A stretch of DNA of 5,712 nucleotides from Eubacterium sp. (GTDB lineage: Bacteria; Bacillota; Clostridia; Lachnospirales; CAG-274). Shown one piece after another: positions 5,656-5,712 of the stretch. The DNA lies in assembly GCA_020859645.1 (NCBI GenBank), contig JAJBVU010000300.1:1-5712 (forward strand). The letters are read 5' to 3'. The stretch's first letter is position 1. The number at the start of each line of letters is the position of its first letter. A program made the translations under genes and the position numbers. Below the pieces are notes generated by a model. That model had not been told where the DNA came from and did no database searches. It was given only the letters and a program-made list of their open reading frames with translations.

Positions 5656-5712
5656 ATGAAAACAATGATCACAGGCAAGCATATGAAGGACAAAAGTTTT
5701 TATAATCAATAT
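5656..5712 (+). CDS. Possible start of a truncated gene at the right edge
   Basis: An open frame beginning ATG at 5656 runs 19 codons to the window end without a stop and encodes MKTMITGKHMKDKSFYNQY. In-frame alternative starts are at 5665 and 5683. No strong Shine-Dalgarno precedes 5656 (only purine-rich AAAAGAAAAG about 7 nt away); the 5683 ATG has a weak AGG about 9 nt upstream. A divergent gene opposite the alarmone synthetase would suit the layout. A basic leader followed by KSFYNQY would suit a multidrug (MATE-type) transporter N-terminus, but 19 residues cannot establish that, so no function is assigned. Confidence 0.35.
   Translation, partial: MKTMITGKHMKDKSFYNQY

Overview
The window reads as chromosomal DNA from an anaerobic Clostridia member, probably a Ruminococcaceae/Oscillospirales-type gut bacterium. 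The evidence is a full-length single-chain pyruvate:ferredoxin oxidoreductase, AT-rich intergenic DNA with strong Shine-Dalgarno sites, a Firmicutes RelQ-type small alarmone synthetase, and a GC-rich interspersed repeat built on CTCCCC/GGGGAG of a kind I recall as common in that group. The family-level placement is an inference; no marker gene settles it.

Layout. Positions 1-209 hold the promoter and a roughly 130-nt leader of nifJ. The extended -10 promoter has a perfect 12-bp palindrome inside its spacer, and the leader can fold in two mutually exclusive ways. Positions 210-3734 are nifJ, with every expected catalytic and Fe-S motif intact. Positions 3735-3977 hold a strong hairpin terminator (3766-3799) and then a compact two-unit repeat element (3829-3916). 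Positions 3978-4598 encode a flavodoxin-fold flavoprotein with a four-cysteine cluster resembling that of iron-sulfur flavoproteins. A symmetrical hairpin with A and T tracts (4600-4647) lies between this gene and the convergent minus-strand RelA/SpoT-domain gene at 4650-5456. Positions 5457-5655 are an AT-rich divergent intergenic region with an inverted repeat and four AAGCTT sites. A possible gene start at 5656 runs off the right edge.

How the genes relate. PFOR makes acetyl-CoA and reduced ferredoxin from pyruvate. The next gene could be a low-potential electron acceptor or reductase, but a terminator separates the two, so they are neighbours rather than a proven operon. The alarmone synthetase is on the opposite strand and is probably regulated independently. 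I see no mobile-element genes, CRISPR, tRNA or rRNA. The content is mostly core metabolism. The more unusual parts are non-coding (nifJ promoter and leader, repeat element), plus a C-terminal extension and altered putative allosteric residues in the alarmone synthetase.
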